Source: Leyella stercorea (GTDB lineage: Bacteria; Bacteroidota; Bacteroidia; Bacteroidales; Bacteroidaceae). Taken from it: 8,822 nucleotides of DNA. The notes under the pieces were generated by a model that ran no database searches, was not told the DNA's origin, and was given only the letters and a program-made list of their open reading frames with translations. The position numbers were made by a program, and so were the translations under genes. The DNA lies in NCBI RefSeq assembly GCF_019052365.1, contig NZ_JAHQUY010000090.1, forward strand, positions 1 to 8,822, read 5' to 3'. This document shows positions 1-5,995 of this stretch, piece after piece; the stretch's first letter is position 1; every line of letters begins with the position of its first letter.

Positions 1-81
1 TCGTGTATCTGTCTTCACATGCAACTAATCGCTATTTTATCCCGAATTGGGGTAGCAATAACAAACTTTAGAAAAGCGAGT

Positions 82-165
82 GTTACCGCAAGCTGGGCAC
101 AACGTTACAGCGGTGCGGTAACGATATAACCGGGGCGCGGTAATGGCATTACATGTATGCGGTAA
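82..165. repeat. Cluster of GCGGTAA motifs with nested inverted repeats
   Basis: GCGGTAA occurs at 115-121, 137-143 and 159-165, exactly 22 bases apart, and its reverse complement TTACCGC lies at 83-89. GTTACCGCA (82-90) is perfectly complementary to TGCGGTAAC (114-122), and CGTTAC (103-108) to GTAACG (118-123), so the RNA could adopt alternative hairpins. The right part overlaps the large hairpin at 129-185. It could be a REP-like extragenic palindrome cluster or a 3'-end processing region; genome copy number would decide and cannot be seen here. Confidence 0.6.
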
Positions 166-185
166 AGCCATTACCACGCCCCGGT
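129..185 (-). terminator. Very stable hairpin after the receptor gene
   Basis: Positions 129-147 and 167-185 form a 19-bp inverted repeat with one non-Watson-Crick position, which is a G-U pair in minus-strand RNA. Four more pairs (149-152 with 162-165) can form inside the loop. It starts 26 bases after the receptor stop codon. No T-tract follows on the minus strand, so it is not a textbook intrinsic terminator. It may instead protect the mRNA 3' end or be a REP-like palindrome. The structure is clear; the function is inferred. Confidence 0.55.
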
Positions 186-211
186 CTGCATTTTAGAATT
201 CGGTCAGCACT

Positions 212-2254
212 TTAGAACTTCAGTTTCACACTCGCACCAGCCATAACCCAGATGCCAGGCTGTCTGACGTTGCCCAGGTCATAGTAATGGTGGTTGGTGA
301 TGTTGTCGGCCTTTACATATATATTGTATGTAGGCGCAGTCCACTGCAGACGCACATCCACCTTCGTATACGGATGATAACCGTTCATGCGCTCCTGCCA
401 GCGCAGCGCCCACGACGCCGTGAGCTGTCGCCAGATGCGATGGTCAACCTGCAGCGTAGCCTTGTGGCGCAGATACTCCAGCGCGTAGAGCGAACCGTAG
501 ACGTCGCCGTCGGTAGAATGTTTCTGATGGATGAACGCATAGCCCGCCTTTATGCGCGTGATGAAGAACTCAGGCAGCAGCTCCTGCAGATGCAGCGCAG
601 CATCTACGGAGTAGCCCATATTGTCGAGCTTGCCGATGTTCATAGCCTGATACTTCTTGCTCTCAGCCGTAGGATACACCCAGTCGATGATGTCCGTACC
701 CTTCGAGTAGAAGCCGCTCAGCAGCGCCTCGAAGCCGTGCGTGCGGTAGCGTGCGCCCACCTTGAACGCCTCGTTCTTCTCCGGACGCAGCGCAATGTCT
801 CCCTGCTGCACCGCATTGTTCGTATACAGGTCGGTGTACGTAGGCACGCGCAGCGCGCGGTTCCACGAAGCATACACCTTCCACTCGTCGTTCGGGCGGT
901 AGCTCACGTCCACACCCGGGTAGAGGCGGAACTTGCCGTCGAGCGCCGTGTTGCGGTTGGCGAGCAAGCCAGCCGACAGCGTGAAGCCGCCCACGATGAC
1001 GTTATGCTCGAGGAAGAGACTCGTATTGGTGCGCTCGCCGAGGCGGTTGTACTTGCGGTCGGTGCCGCTGATAGACACCCATTTGTCCTCCTGCTGCACA
1101 TCGCCGTACGCCGTACTCAGGATATGCTCGCGGCGCACGTCGACGCCAGCCGCCGTCTTGCCGAGCAGCCACGTAGCATGAGCGTTGAGCGAACCGCCGT
1201 AGGTGTCGAGACGGTGATAGTTCTCGCCGGCAGCAGCGCCCTCCTTGCCCTTTATGAGCTGGTAGTGGTCTACATCCTTATGCCAGTAGACCATCGGCGT
1301 GAGCACGAAACGGTCGTCAGCCCACGGCTTTATCTCCGCCTGTGCCGACGCCAGGAAACGTCGTGTAGCCTCAAACTGATTATTGTACTTCGCACTGTAG
1401 AACGTAGACGCACCGAAGTCCTGCGACGAGAATCCGCCCTGCCACTGCAGGTCTACGTAGCGCGACTCCCAACGGCCCATGTAGTAGGCACGACGACGGC
1501 GGAAGTCGCTGTTCTCCGTGCCTCCGTCGCTCTGCGTGTAGCCTCCGCTCAGCTTCTGGCGCACCGCACCCGTAGCAAGGTTCACGCTCGCGTCGCCGCC
1601 GAACGTGCCGAACGATCCGCCCTCGGCAGCCACCGACACATTGCTCTCGGCATCCTGGCGCGTAACGATATTGATGGCGCCGCTGAACGCCGACGAACCG
1701 AACACACGTGCCGAAGCACCCTCGAGAACCTCGATGCGCTCAATGTCGGAAAGCGAAACTGGGAAATCGGCAGCGTTGTGACCCGTCTGTGCACTCGAAA
1801 TATTCATGCCATTCAATAGAATGGTAATCTGGTCGAACGTGCCGCCGTTGATGGAGATGTCCGTCTGTACACCAAAGCCCCCGCGCTGACGGACATCCAC
1901 GCCCGGGACTAACTTTAAAATGTCGTTGACACTCGCTGCCTCCGCACGCTGAATGTCGTCGCGCGAAATGACAGCCACAATCTTTGCCGACTGCAATGCA
2001 GTGAGCGGAGCACGCGAACCCGTTACGAGCACCTCGTCGAGCTTCACCTCCTCGCGGCTCAGCGAGTCGAGAGCCAGAGCCGACGCTACCGGCTTGGTGC
2101 TGATGCCCTCTGCCTTGGCGTTGGTGAGCGTAGCCACACTGAGCGTGCAGATGAGCACCTCGCGACCCAAGCAGCTGAAAAGAGCATAGCTGCGGTGCGT
2201 GAAGTGCTTGAAATGCAAGGCTCCAGGGCGTGCGTTGAAATTGTTTTTGAACAT
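212..2254 (-). CDS. TonB-dependent outer-membrane receptor, BtuB-like
   Basis: This 680-residue protein is a ligand-gated outer-membrane transporter of the TonB-dependent family, energised by TonB/ExbBD. A long N-region (about 1-32) precedes a hydrophobic stretch (33-48) ending NAKA, the probable signal-peptidase site. LDEVLVTGSR (72-81) is the TonB-box region. The plug spans about 88-200, with LVPGVDVRQRGG, LLNGMN, QTGHNAADFPVSLSDIERIEVL and GSSAFSGAINIVT. The rest is an alternating barrel ending in Phe680, the usual BAM signal. There is no carboxypeptidase-like N-terminal domain and no SusD partner, so it is not a SusC glycan receptor. The plug resembles Bacteroidetes vitamin B12/BtuB-type receptors, but no cobalamin riboswitch is visible upstream, so the substrate is uncertain (corrinoid, iron chelate or other). 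The ATG lies about 40 bases below a good promoter in an A/T-rich leader without an SD site. The gene is GC-rich (901-960 is about 67%) and appears to be a separate unit from the pilus genes. Confidence 0.93.
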   Translation of the reverse strand: MFKNNFNARPGALHFKHFTHRSYALFSCLGREVLICTLSVATLTNAKAEGISTKPVASALALDSLSREEVKLDEVLVTGSRAPLTALQSAKIVAVISRDDIQRAEAASVNDILKLVPGVDVRQRGGFGVQTDISINGGTFDQITILLNGMNISSAQTGHNAADFPVSLSDIERIEVLEGASARVFGSSAFSGAINIVTRQDAESNVSVAAEGGSFGTFGGDASVNLATGAVRQKLSGGYTQSDGGTENSDFRRRRAYYMGRWESRYVDLQWQGGFSSQDFGASTFYSAKYNNQFEATRRFLASAQAEIKPWADDRFVLTPMVYWHKDVDHYQLIKGKEGAAAGENYHRLDTYGGSLNAHATWLLGKTAAGVDVRREHILSTAYGDVQQEDKWVSISGTDRKYNRLGERTNTSLFLEHNVIVGGFTLSAGLLANRNTALDGKFRLYPGVDVSYRPNDEWKVYASWNRALRVPTYTDLYTNNAVQQGDIALRPEKNEAFKVGARYRTHGFEALLSGFYSKGTDIIDWVYPTAESKKYQAMNIGKLDNMGYSVDAALHLQELLPEFFITRIKAGYAFIHQKHSTDGDVYGSLYALEYLRHKATLQVDHRIWRQLTASWALRWQERMNGYHPYTKVDVRLQWTAPTYNIYVKADNITNHHYYDLGNVRQPGIWVMAGASVKLKF

Positions 2255-2298
2255 AAAAAATATAAATTGTTAATGATGATAGGGGCGTTTTGAGCGTG

Positions 2299-2329
2299 CA
2301 AAATTAGTACAAAACGCGCAAACCGCAAA
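2299..2329 (-). promoter_or_regulatory. Bacteroidetes-type promoter of the receptor gene
   Basis: On the minus strand TTTG (2329-2326) is followed after exactly 19 bases by TAATTTTG (2306-2299). This matches the Bacteroidetes primary sigma consensus of TTTG at -33 and TAnnTTTG at -7. Transcription should start near 2293-2295, giving a leader of about 40 bases before the ATG at 2254. It is the only full match I found in the three main intergenic regions. Confidence 0.75.
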
Positions 2330-2369
2330 AACAAACGCCATGTTTTTGCTCCAGACACGCAATTTGATA

Positions 2370-2435
2370 GGCTGCGTCAAGAGCATTATACGGCTGCATC
2401 AAAAGTGTTTTATGGCTTCATCAAAAGTGTTATAC
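2370..2435. repeat. Three tandem 22-bp direct repeats upstream of the receptor promoter
   Basis: Three consecutive 22-base units lie at 2370-2391, 2392-2413 and 2414-2435. Each starts GGCT and carries a TCAARAGYRTT core; units 2 and 3 share CATCAAAAGTGTT, and units 1 and 3 share the end TTATAC. They lie about 40-105 bases upstream of the -33 box. A 22-bp period is close to two helical turns, as expected for a regulator binding one DNA face. The repeats are seen directly; the operator role is inferred. Confidence 0.8.
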
Positions 2436-2456
2436 TGCTGGCAGATGATTGGTTCG

Positions 2457-2552
2457 GGCTGGTAGATAGGCTGGTAGATATCGCGTCCAGCGGTTTATCT
2501 TCCAGCCCTTATTGCGCTTATCCTGTGTGCGTTACGGCGAAACTGGAAGATA
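2457..2552. repeat. GGCTGGTAGATA direct and inverted repeat cluster
   Basis: GGCTGGTAGATA occurs twice in tandem (2457-2468, 2469-2480). TATCTTCCAGCC (2496-2507) is its inverted copy with one mismatch, giving a 12-bp stem with a 15-base loop. CTGGAAGATA (2543-2552) is exactly complementary to 2496-2505. The central arm can therefore pair either way, an arrangement that could give two alternative RNA structures or a multi-site operator. It sits between the adhesin terminator and the 22-bp repeats. Confidence 0.6.
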
Positions 2553-2583
2553 TGGCAGATTTTTTCACGTACTTGGTTTATAT

Positions 2584-2637
2584 AACAAAAAACAAACTGC
2601 GGTTAGAATTAGCCTCACGGATCATTCTAATCGCAGT
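2584..2637 (-). terminator. Intrinsic terminator of the pilus operon
   Basis: CTGCGGTTAGAAT (2597-2609) and ATTCTAATCGCAG (2624-2636) form a 13-bp stem with one imperfect pair, extended by an A-T pair at 2596/2637, around a 14-base loop. On the minus strand it is followed at once by TTGTTTTTTGTT (2595-2584). It begins about 60 bases after the adhesin stop codon and is the likely end of the pilus transcript. The imperfect pair is A-C in minus-strand RNA, which weakens it slightly. Confidence 0.72.
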
Positions 2638-2695
2638 ATGAAAAGAGTTATGCAAATAATATAAAAAGTACCATTTTTATGAGTGCCGGCGCAGC

Positions 2696-4798
2696 TTATG
2701 GACGCTTGCGCACTGCACGTACGTTGAGCAACGTTGTACGCTTTTGGAGAGATGCACCAGAACCATACAAGTATTTATACGAATTCTCGTTATCATGTGC
2801 AACCTCAGAAGCTGTTGACGTCCAATAATCTCCAGTCAAAGGATATTCATTATCTACAACCATAGAGAATTCGTTCTTAGCAGGTAGATACCACACAAGG
2901 TTTTCTCGCTTAAGCACTGGACGATATGTCTTGTTACCAGCAGCATCTGTTTCAAGCAATTCCTTATTAAACTTATTCTTCATTGTACACAATCGAGCGG
3001 CATATTCTGCTGGATTTTGCGCTAAATGTTTATCAGGTTTTCCACCCCACGCTTCCAACTGAGTCATAAGTCCTGTTACATCACTAATACCATTGAAATT
3101 ATACAATTCCCATGTATTCAGATTTCCATCGTCAGGATTGTCTGCTACATCAAGATTAGGTACTTTACTAAAGTCGATAGTAACAGTTTCTAATTGAAGC
3201 CAATATTGAGTATAGGTAATGTAGTCTTTATACTTATCACCATAATACTTAATCTGAATCTTCATAATCCATCTTCTTAACGGACCCCAGAAGCCATGAC
3301 CACCAGCATCCCTCATATCATAGGTGATTTTCATAGAGCTATCCCACAAGAAGCCCCATGGATACTTTCCATCTTCAAAGCGCTCGCAACCCAATCCGTC
3401 GGTATTCCAACTCGGACACAACTGTCTAATTGTGAACTTAGCTGGTGTAGCTGAAGGTATTCCCTTCGGACTCAACTCGAGCACGAGGTCACGTTCTGCA
3501 TTAGTTACATTTTCTTCAATGAAAGCATATACAGTGATTTCACCTGTTTCAGTACCTTCTATAGCCTGTGTACCACGGTCTTCTTCAATCCAGTAGCCAA
3601 GCGATGTAAGTTCTGTTAACTCCTTGCAAAGAGTCACCTTTGGCGATGTTGACTTCAATCTCCAACCACCACTCAAACCAGGATCTACCTTTATCTTTAT
3701 AGGATAGATCACATAGTGAGCATCCTGCACCTGCGGCTCTGATGTGAACTCAAGTTCATACTCTGGAGTTATCGAGAGGCGATAGGTAACGGTCTTGCCC
3801 ATCGGCCATTCGGCGCCGTTCAGAGAAGCTGTGAGCAGGCGGTCGCGGCCAGAGATGTTGTCGTGGAACATCACTTCGAGTTTGCTGTCAGCACCCAATG
3901 TCTGCGGCAGCAGCATGAATGTAGCGTCGTCGGCGTTGAGCTTAGTGCCTTCGGCTGTGGTGCTGCCTGTAGCCATGTTGGGCGAAACGGTGTAGCTGGT
4001 CGTTGCGTCGTTGAGTGTCCATGCGGATCTCAGCATGTCGTACGTTCCAGAGTTGCGCACGTTGGTAACGGTTACGCTCTTTATCGTGCCGGGCGCCATC
4101 GTTGCGCCGGTCTTCACGACAACGGCTGTGCAGAGATGCTTGAACTGCAGCGATACCGGAGCGCATACTCCGCCCGCAGGACTTGCGTTGTAGCCGGTGG
4201 CAGCCGCTACGAGGTCGCGCTGCTTTGAGAGTTCTGCCGGAACGGTGTACTTTATGGTTGTCTTGTTTACGTCTTCTGAAGGCTTGACCGGCGATTCGTC
4301 AAGCTCTGCATCTAAAGGAGCCCATGCAAGGAAGCGGAGCGATCCGTTGTCGGGCCAGTAGTATATCGACGAAGAGGGTTGCCAAACAACGCCCTGCTTG
4401 GTGGCTACCTCGTTCATGTAGTATCGTGGAGCAATGTTACCGTCAGACTTCTTCAACTGCGCTACGACGTTGAACTGGTCGTACATCGTGGTCTGCATGG
4501 AAGCACGTGTGGCATGCTTGGCAGCGGCTTTGCCTATTCCGTCGCTTACGACAGCACGCACGCAGAGGGTGTCGCTCGATTCTGATGAGCGTAGCACATA
4601 ACGGTCGGTGGTTATCGCTTCGTTTGCGGCTGCGGCGCGTGTGCCGTTGCCAGAATCAGAAATACCGAAGCAGATATTGTCTGTTGTGCTGTAATCAGTG
4701 TGTTCGTACGGCACATCGCTGCTGCATGAAAAGAGTGTCACCGACAGGAGCACAGCAGCCATGCCTGCTGTCATGTTTAATATATTTATTCCTTTCAT
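2696..4798 (-). CDS. Large fimbrillin-family lipoprotein, probable type V pilus tip adhesin
   Basis: This 700-residue protein starts with a lipoprotein signal: a hydrophobic stretch (about 10-23) and lipobox LFSC with lipid Cys25. Residues about 40-345 resemble the fimbrillin (Mfa-like) fold, with ICFGI at 42-46, TR-A sites at Arg54 and Arg98, and LRSSESSDTLCVRAVVSDGI (69-88), a phrase I associate with Bacteroidales fimbrillins. Residues about 350-460 look like a BACON/Ig-type domain ending FTIRQLCPSW. Residues about 460-700 form a Trp/Tyr-rich tail with WYLPAKNEF (near 634-642), GDYWTSTAS and a final NVRAVRKRP, resembling DUF1566/FISUMP or C-type-lectin-like tails. Length and architecture point to a tip adhesin, not a shaft pilin. 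It lies 143 bases behind the shaft-pilin gene, across an attenuator-like hairpin. The region for the tail is far more AT-rich than the fimbrillin part, suggesting recombination. The ligand is unknown. Confidence 0.85.
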   Translation of the reverse strand: MKGINILNMTAGMAAVLLSVTLFSCSSDVPYEHTDYSTTDNICFGISDSGNGTRAAAANEAITTDRYVLRSSESSDTLCVRAVVSDGIGKAAAKHATRASMQTTMYDQFNVVAQLKKSDGNIAPRYYMNEVATKQGVVWQPSSSIYYWPDNGSLRFLAWAPLDAELDESPVKPSEDVNKTTIKYTVPAELSKQRDLVAAATGYNASPAGGVCAPVSLQFKHLCTAVVVKTGATMAPGTIKSVTVTNVRNSGTYDMLRSAWTLNDATTSYTVSPNMATGSTTAEGTKLNADDATFMLLPQTLGADSKLEVMFHDNISGRDRLLTASLNGAEWPMGKTVTYRLSITPEYELEFTSEPQVQDAHYVIYPIKIKVDPGLSGGWRLKSTSPKVTLCKELTELTSLGYWIEEDRGTQAIEGTETGEITVYAFIEENVTNAERDLVLELSPKGIPSATPAKFTIRQLCPSWNTDGLGCERFEDGKYPWGFLWDSSMKITYDMRDAGGHGFWGPLRRWIMKIQIKYYGDKYKDYITYTQYWLQLETVTIDFSKVPNLDVADNPDDGNLNTWELYNFNGISDVTGLMTQLEAWGGKPDKHLAQNPAEYAARLCTMKNKFNKELLETDAAGNKTYRPVLKRENLVWYLPAKNEFSMVVDNEYPLTGDYWTSTASEVAHDNENSYKYLYGSGASLQKRTTLLNVRAVRKRP

Positions 4799-4830
4799 AT
4801 TCGTTCGTATTAAATGGGTTAATTGGTTTT

Positions 4831-4878
4831 AAGAAAAAAGAGCGGGTGTAAGGGGGAACTGTGCGTTCCCCCCACACC
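4831..4878 (-). terminator. Hairpin plus T-tract between shaft-pilin and tip genes (likely attenuator)
   Basis: Reading the minus strand, GGTGT (4878-4874) pairs with ACACC (4849-4845) and GGGGGAAC (4872-4865) with GTTCCCCC (4859-4852), across a small bulge and a 5-base loop. The stem is followed by CGCTCTTTTTTCTT (4844-4831). This has the form of an intrinsic terminator. The next gene starts only 32 bases beyond the T-tract, with no promoter match in between, so partial readthrough is the simplest explanation. That would make the tip gene less expressed than the pilin gene before it. Confidence 0.75.
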
Positions 4879-4941
4879 TGATGTGTTAGATGTTCACAGA
4901 TGTGTCTTTTCGACGCATCGTGTGTTAGTTGTTTTCTACGA

Positions 4942-5910
4942 TTACATGTTCATGTCGATTGCGTCGCCCCAAGCGTCCCACTCGTTAACAGTAGGTTCGA
5001 ATACGATCGGGCAGAGTGCGCCTTCAGGATTGATGTTCTGTGCTGTGAACTCAGCCTTGAACTGGTAGCTCTTGCCAGACTCCATCTGCATCTCTGTGAG
5101 GTTAACAGAGTGCTCGTAGGTGTCAACAACGCCGTTGTGTGCACGCTCTACTTTGAATGTTACATTATAAGCCTTAGTTGTCGGAATCATGTACTTGTGA
5201 CCTGTTGTGCAAGCTGCGTTCTGAGCGAAACCTGTTTCTGCTGCGTTGTCAAACAGAAGGGCTGCGTTGCCTGAAGCTGCCCATGCCAAACCTGCATTGT
5301 CAGCAATGAGCTGTACAGAGCCCTCTGTGCAAGCGTTTGTGATCTGCACGTCCTTAACGGTGAGCAAAGAGCCGTCGTCCATAGCGTTCACGAAGTTGAA
5401 GCGAACGCGTGAGAGCATGTGGTTGAATGTCAGATCGACAGCAGCCGGACATACATCGCCATCCCATGTCACGAGACCCTTGTTATTGGTAGCCCAGAGA
5501 AGGTCTGTATCGCCTCTACCGTTGTTGAACTTAACCTTGCCGTAGTCCTGGTAGTCGGCAGGAGCTGTTTCCATCTCGAATGCACCAGCCGGAGCCACAG
5601 CTACGAAGCTATACTGATAGCCCTTCTCCCAGTAAACTGGTGTGCCATAAGACCATGCGCCGCCAGCCTTGTTAACCTGTGTGCCAACGAACGGCTTGCC
5701 AATCTGGTTGTCCTTCTTCATAATACCCCAAACCTGGAAGTCGGTGAGGTTAGCGGTTGTCAAGTCTGTCGCACGTGTGCTGTTATTTACAAAGCTCTTG
5801 AACTGAATGCCGTTCTGATTCTTAGCTTTCTCTACTGTCTCGTCGTTGCTACATGATGTGAACAACATACCGATTGCTGCCAAACCGATTAAAAATAGAT
5901 TCTTCTTCAT
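4942..5910 (-). CDS. Fimbrillin-family lipoprotein, probable major shaft pilin
   Basis: This 322-residue protein has a short lipoprotein signal with lipobox LFTSC and lipid Cys20. It then shows the Mfa-like fimbrillin pattern: IQFKSFV (35-41), the TR-A site STRATDL with Arg46, the hydrophobic run TDFQVWGIM (57-64), PVYWEKGYQYSFVAVAP (91-107), DLLWATNNKG (136-145), and VDLTFNHMLSRVRFNFV (158-174), the conserved F-H-L-S-R-hydrophobic segment of the family. The C-terminus is VNEWDAWGDAIDMNM. In known type V pili the lipoprotein is cleaved after the conserved Arg and subunits join by strand exchange; applying this here is inference. Compact size, central position and the terminator-like hairpin after it suit an abundant shaft subunit. 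Mature Cys are 154, 194, 234 and 300. An RGD tripeptide sits at 132-134. The start has no SD site, only an A/T-rich leader. The 85-base gap to the previous gene shows no promoter match. Confidence 0.9.
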   Translation of the reverse strand: MKKNLFLIGLAAIGMLFTSCSNDETVEKAKNQNGIQFKSFVNNSTRATDLTTANLTDFQVWGIMKKDNQIGKPFVGTQVNKAGGAWSYGTPVYWEKGYQYSFVAVAPAGAFEMETAPADYQDYGKVKFNNGRGDTDLLWATNNKGLVTWDGDVCPAAVDLTFNHMLSRVRFNFVNAMDDGSLLTVKDVQITNACTEGSVQLIADNAGLAWAASGNAALLFDNAAETGFAQNAACTTGHKYMIPTTKAYNVTFKVERAHNGVVDTYEHSVNLTEMQMESGKSYQFKAEFTAQNINPEGALCPIVFEPTVNEWDAWGDAIDMNM

Positions 5911-5995
5911 AATGATGTAGTTTAATTTAGTAAATAGAGTTATATGAAAAGTTTAGTTGTAAACCGTGTACAGTTTCTACTTGAGTTGCGTAGCG

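Larger units (their letters stand above)
2255..2695. other. Intergenic region between tip-adhesin and receptor genes
   Basis: This 441-base stretch contains no convincing gene. In minus-strand order it holds a hairpin terminator after the adhesin gene (2584-2637), a GGCTGGTAGATA repeat/hairpin cluster (2457-2552), three tandem 22-bp repeats (2370-2435) and the receptor promoter (2299-2329). A plus-strand reading frame at 2405-2641 runs through both repeats and the terminator, so I regard it as non-coding. I looked for B12-box-like or TPP-like riboswitch cores on the minus strand and found none. Confidence 0.8.

Noticed and set aside
287..1819. A 510-codon open frame on the plus strand opposite the receptor gene
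   Set aside because: It is antisense to a clear TonB-dependent receptor, its product is rich in Arg, Val, Ala and Leu with no recognisable domain, and it is explained by the high GC and codon bias of the real gene.
2405..2641. A 78-codon plus-strand frame in the intergenic region
   Set aside because: It starts with GTG inside a 22-bp repeat and runs through the hairpin cluster and the terminator. The repeats are not multiples of three and no family is recognisable.
2640..2690. A near-match to the -7 promoter box (TATTATTTG) after the tip gene
   Set aside because: The spacing within the box is off by one, there is no TTTG at -33, and a terminator follows directly.
5911..5995. Possible separate promoter for the shaft pilin
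   Set aside because: The 85-base gap has no TTTG and no TAnnTTTG match on the minus strand. A non-consensus promoter cannot be excluded, but nothing supports one.
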